From the NCBI RefSeq assembly GCF_021390535.1, contig NZ_JAJUXG010000011.1, forward strand, positions 124,001 to 188,000: a DNA stretch of 64,000 bases, in the 5' to 3' direction. The stretch comes from Dyadobacter sp. CY312. Lineage in GTDB: Bacteria > Bacteroidota > Bacteroidia > Cytophagales > Spirosomataceae. The first letter of the stretch is position 1. Each line of letters begins with the position of its first letter. Positions 62,728-64,000 of this stretch are shown in pieces. Made by a program: the position numbers and the translations under genes. Below the pieces are notes generated by a model. The model was not told the origin of the DNA. It made no database searches and saw only the letters and a program-made list of their open reading frames with translations.

Positions 62728-63759
62728 TCATCGGCTGACCATTGCTTTGCATATTCTGCTGGCAAGACCAGGACCCTCATAAATAAAACCTGTGTACAAT
62801 TGCACCAGGCTTGCTCCTGCTTTGCGTTTTTCGAGTGCTTGCGCGGGTGTTGAGATTCCTCCAACGCCTATCACAGGAAATGCGTTTCCGGATCGCTCGC
62901 AAAGGTAGCGAATTACTTCCGTCGAGCGATGTGCGAGTGGTTCGCCGCTTAATCCTCCCGCCCCAATACTTTCAATTTCTGATGCGGAAGTCTTTAAATT
63001 TTCACGACTGATGGTTGTATTTGTTGCAATTACGCCGGCAATTCCGCTCGTTTTCACAATTTCAACAATATCATCCAACTGACTATTCGTAAGATCCGGT
63101 GCTATTTTAAGGAAAATGGGTTTCGGAGAAAACTTCTCTTTATTGCGTTTTTGTAATTCACCAAGGAGCGCCGTTAGCGGCTCTTTTTCCTGCAATTCAC
63201 GCAGTCCCGGTGTATTGGGTGAACTTACATTGACCACGAAATAATCAACTACATCGAAAAGTTCTCTGAAACAGGTCAGGTAATCACTAAGCGCCTGATC
63301 ATTAGGGGTATCTTTATTCTTCCCAATATTACCACCAACCAGTATTTTGGATTTTCTGTGACGAAGTTTTGCTGCCGCTACCTCAACTCCTTTGTTGTTA
63401 AAGCCCATTCTGTTTATCAGAGCCTTGTCTGATTTTAGACGGAACAAACGTGGTTGTGGATTGCCCGGCTGGGCTTTTGGAGTAAGCGTTCCAATCTCAA
63501 TAAAACCAAATCCAAGTGCTTCGAGTTGATCCACCATTTCAGCATTTTTATCGAAACCTGCTGCAAGTCCAACCGGATTACGAAACCGCAGACCAGCAAC
63601 TTCCTGTACGAGGTCAGGATGCTCAAAGGTATACAGAGAACGCAAAATCTGCGGAACAAATGGAATCTTGAACGCCAGGTGTAAAACCTCACAAACGAAG
63701 TAATGAACGCGCTCTGCGTCAAAGAGAAAAAGAACAGGTGCAACAAGAAATTTATACAT
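62728..63759 (-). CDS. pyrD: Quinone-dependent dihydroorotate dehydrogenase
   Basis: A protein of 343 residues from the ATG at 63759 ([20 protein letters not shown]); the open frame to 63822 adds 21 residues without family support. Class 2 enzymes have the N-terminal membrane-contact helices seen here and take electrons from dihydroorotate to quinone. Motifs: [35 protein letters not shown] with the catalytic Ser, ATNTTISRE, and [16 protein letters not shown] for FMN binding. It catalyses the fourth step of pyrimidine synthesis. It precedes ftsK on the same strand. Confidence 0.94.
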   Translation of the reverse strand: MYKFLVAPVLFLFDAERVHYFVCEVLHLAFKIPFVPQILRSLYTFEHPDLVQEVAGLRFRNPVGLAAGFDKNAEMVDQLEALGFGFIEIGTLTPKAQPGNPQPRLFRLKSDKALINRMGFNNKGVEVAAAKLRHRKSKILVGGNIGKNKDTPNDQALSDYLTCFRELFDVVDYFVVNVSSPNTPGLRELQEKEPLTALLGELQKRNKEKFSPKPIFLKIAPDLTNSQLDDIVEIVKTSGIAGVIATNTTISRENLKTSASEIESIGAGGLSGEPLAHRSTEVIRYLCERSGNAFPVIGVGGISTPAQALEKRKAGASLVQLYTGFIYEGPGLASRICKAMVSR

Positions 63760-63818
63760 GTTGCAAAAATAGAAGGTTTGTAGAAAGGGACGGGTTGATA
63801 TTGGGATTTTATTTTTGA

Positions 63819-64000
63819 TCAAATTTCTGATTCACCTTTGTTTTTTATCTCCAAAAAATCATCTATCATAACTACATCGCGCAGATCCTGTGGACGTCGG
63901 GCTAAAATCTTCAACTCTCGCAGGTCATTTAAATGTAAAAAATGAATTGTACTCTTTTGAGCATTCTCAAATTTTCGTGAGCGTGTGAAAAGAGTATCAA
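63819..64000 (-). CDS. C-terminal end of a nucleotidyltransferase-like protein (partial)
   Basis: The last 60 codons of a gene that enters from the right edge, ending at TGA (63819-63821). The sequence ([20 protein letters not shown], then [11 protein letters not shown]) resembles the C-terminal end of small nucleotidyltransferase-fold proteins, where an RPKDLLD-like motif follows a helix. These are often partners in toxin-antitoxin or abortive-infection gene pairs, but the active site is outside the window, so this is a weak inference. Confidence 0.55.
   Translation of the reverse strand, partial: DTLFTRSRKFENAQKSTIHFLHLNDLRELKILARRPQDLRDVVMIDDFLEIKNKGESEI

Noticed and set aside
1..64000. 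tRNA, rRNA or riboswitch
   Set aside because: No segment showed cloverleaf, rRNA or known riboswitch signatures on reading; a covariance-model scan would be needed to exclude small ones.

Overview
The window looks like ordinary chromosome from a Bacteroidota bacterium of the order Cytophagales, probably near Dyadobacter/Spirosoma. This is inferred from gene content. The signs are a type IX secretion (T9SS) C-terminal sorting domain, PadR regulators with 'permease prefix' proteins, several sulfatases and DUF1080/Gfo-Idh sugar oxidoreductases, many small YceI/fasciclin/PepSY-like/DUF4142 envelope proteins, and promoters of the Bacteroidota TAnnTTTG type. I see no rRNA, tRNA, CRISPR array, prophage or integrated plasmid.

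Layout. 1-2159 (minus): two TIM-barrel sugar isomerase/epimerases and a DUF1080 (3-keto-glycoside hydrolase family) protein. 2347-6424 (minus): esterase, J-domain coiled-coil protein, DUF2383 four-helix protein, topoisomerase IB. 6609-10033 (minus): receiver, haem oxygenase and bacteriophytochrome kinase in one operon with a recognisable promoter and terminator. 10287-17075 (plus): DUF4142 lipoprotein, sulfatase with its own formylglycine-generating enzyme, hydrolase, YceI, GH130 and fasciclin proteins. 17272-22400 (minus): SHOCT protein, exported intradiol dioxygenase, PadR plus a prefix-SUMF1 fusion, GNAT and two poorly known genes. 22568-28904 (minus): ArsR regulator, RND adaptor, pump and TolC channel. 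28905-30181: a REP-associated tyrosine transposase (RAYT) bracketed by three pairs of inverted REP palindromes. 30182-33547 (minus): PepSY-like protein, beta-barrel-like protein, histidine kinase and OmpR regulator. 34374-37772: a 1132-residue T9SS glycosidase. 37895-42776: ASCH protein, GlxA regulator, and an ECF sigma operon. 42829-50423: lipoprotein, LytM peptidase, DinB, second sulfatase, DUF6250, sterol desaturase. 50653-59288 (plus): LacI regulator, three exported-type Gfo/Idh oxidoreductases, sugar MFS permease, NagA and NagB, forming an amino-sugar catabolic locus. 59366-64000 (minus): LolA-like protein, FtsK, PyrD and a truncated nucleotidyltransferase-like gene.

How the genes fit together. 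Much of the window serves glycan scavenging: a secreted CBM6-bearing glycosidase, two sulfatases with one true FGE, GH130, esterase, keto-sugar type enzymes, and GlcNAc-6-P deacetylation and deamination into glycolysis. The rest is envelope stress, efflux and light sensing. The points I consider most worth a second look are the permease-prefix/SUMF1 fusion next to PadR, the RAYT-REP array, the shared operator-like sites around the ArsR-RND operon, the LacI-type palindrome before the Gfo/Idh-Nag locus, and the sulfatase-FGE pair that appears to act outside the cytoplasm.
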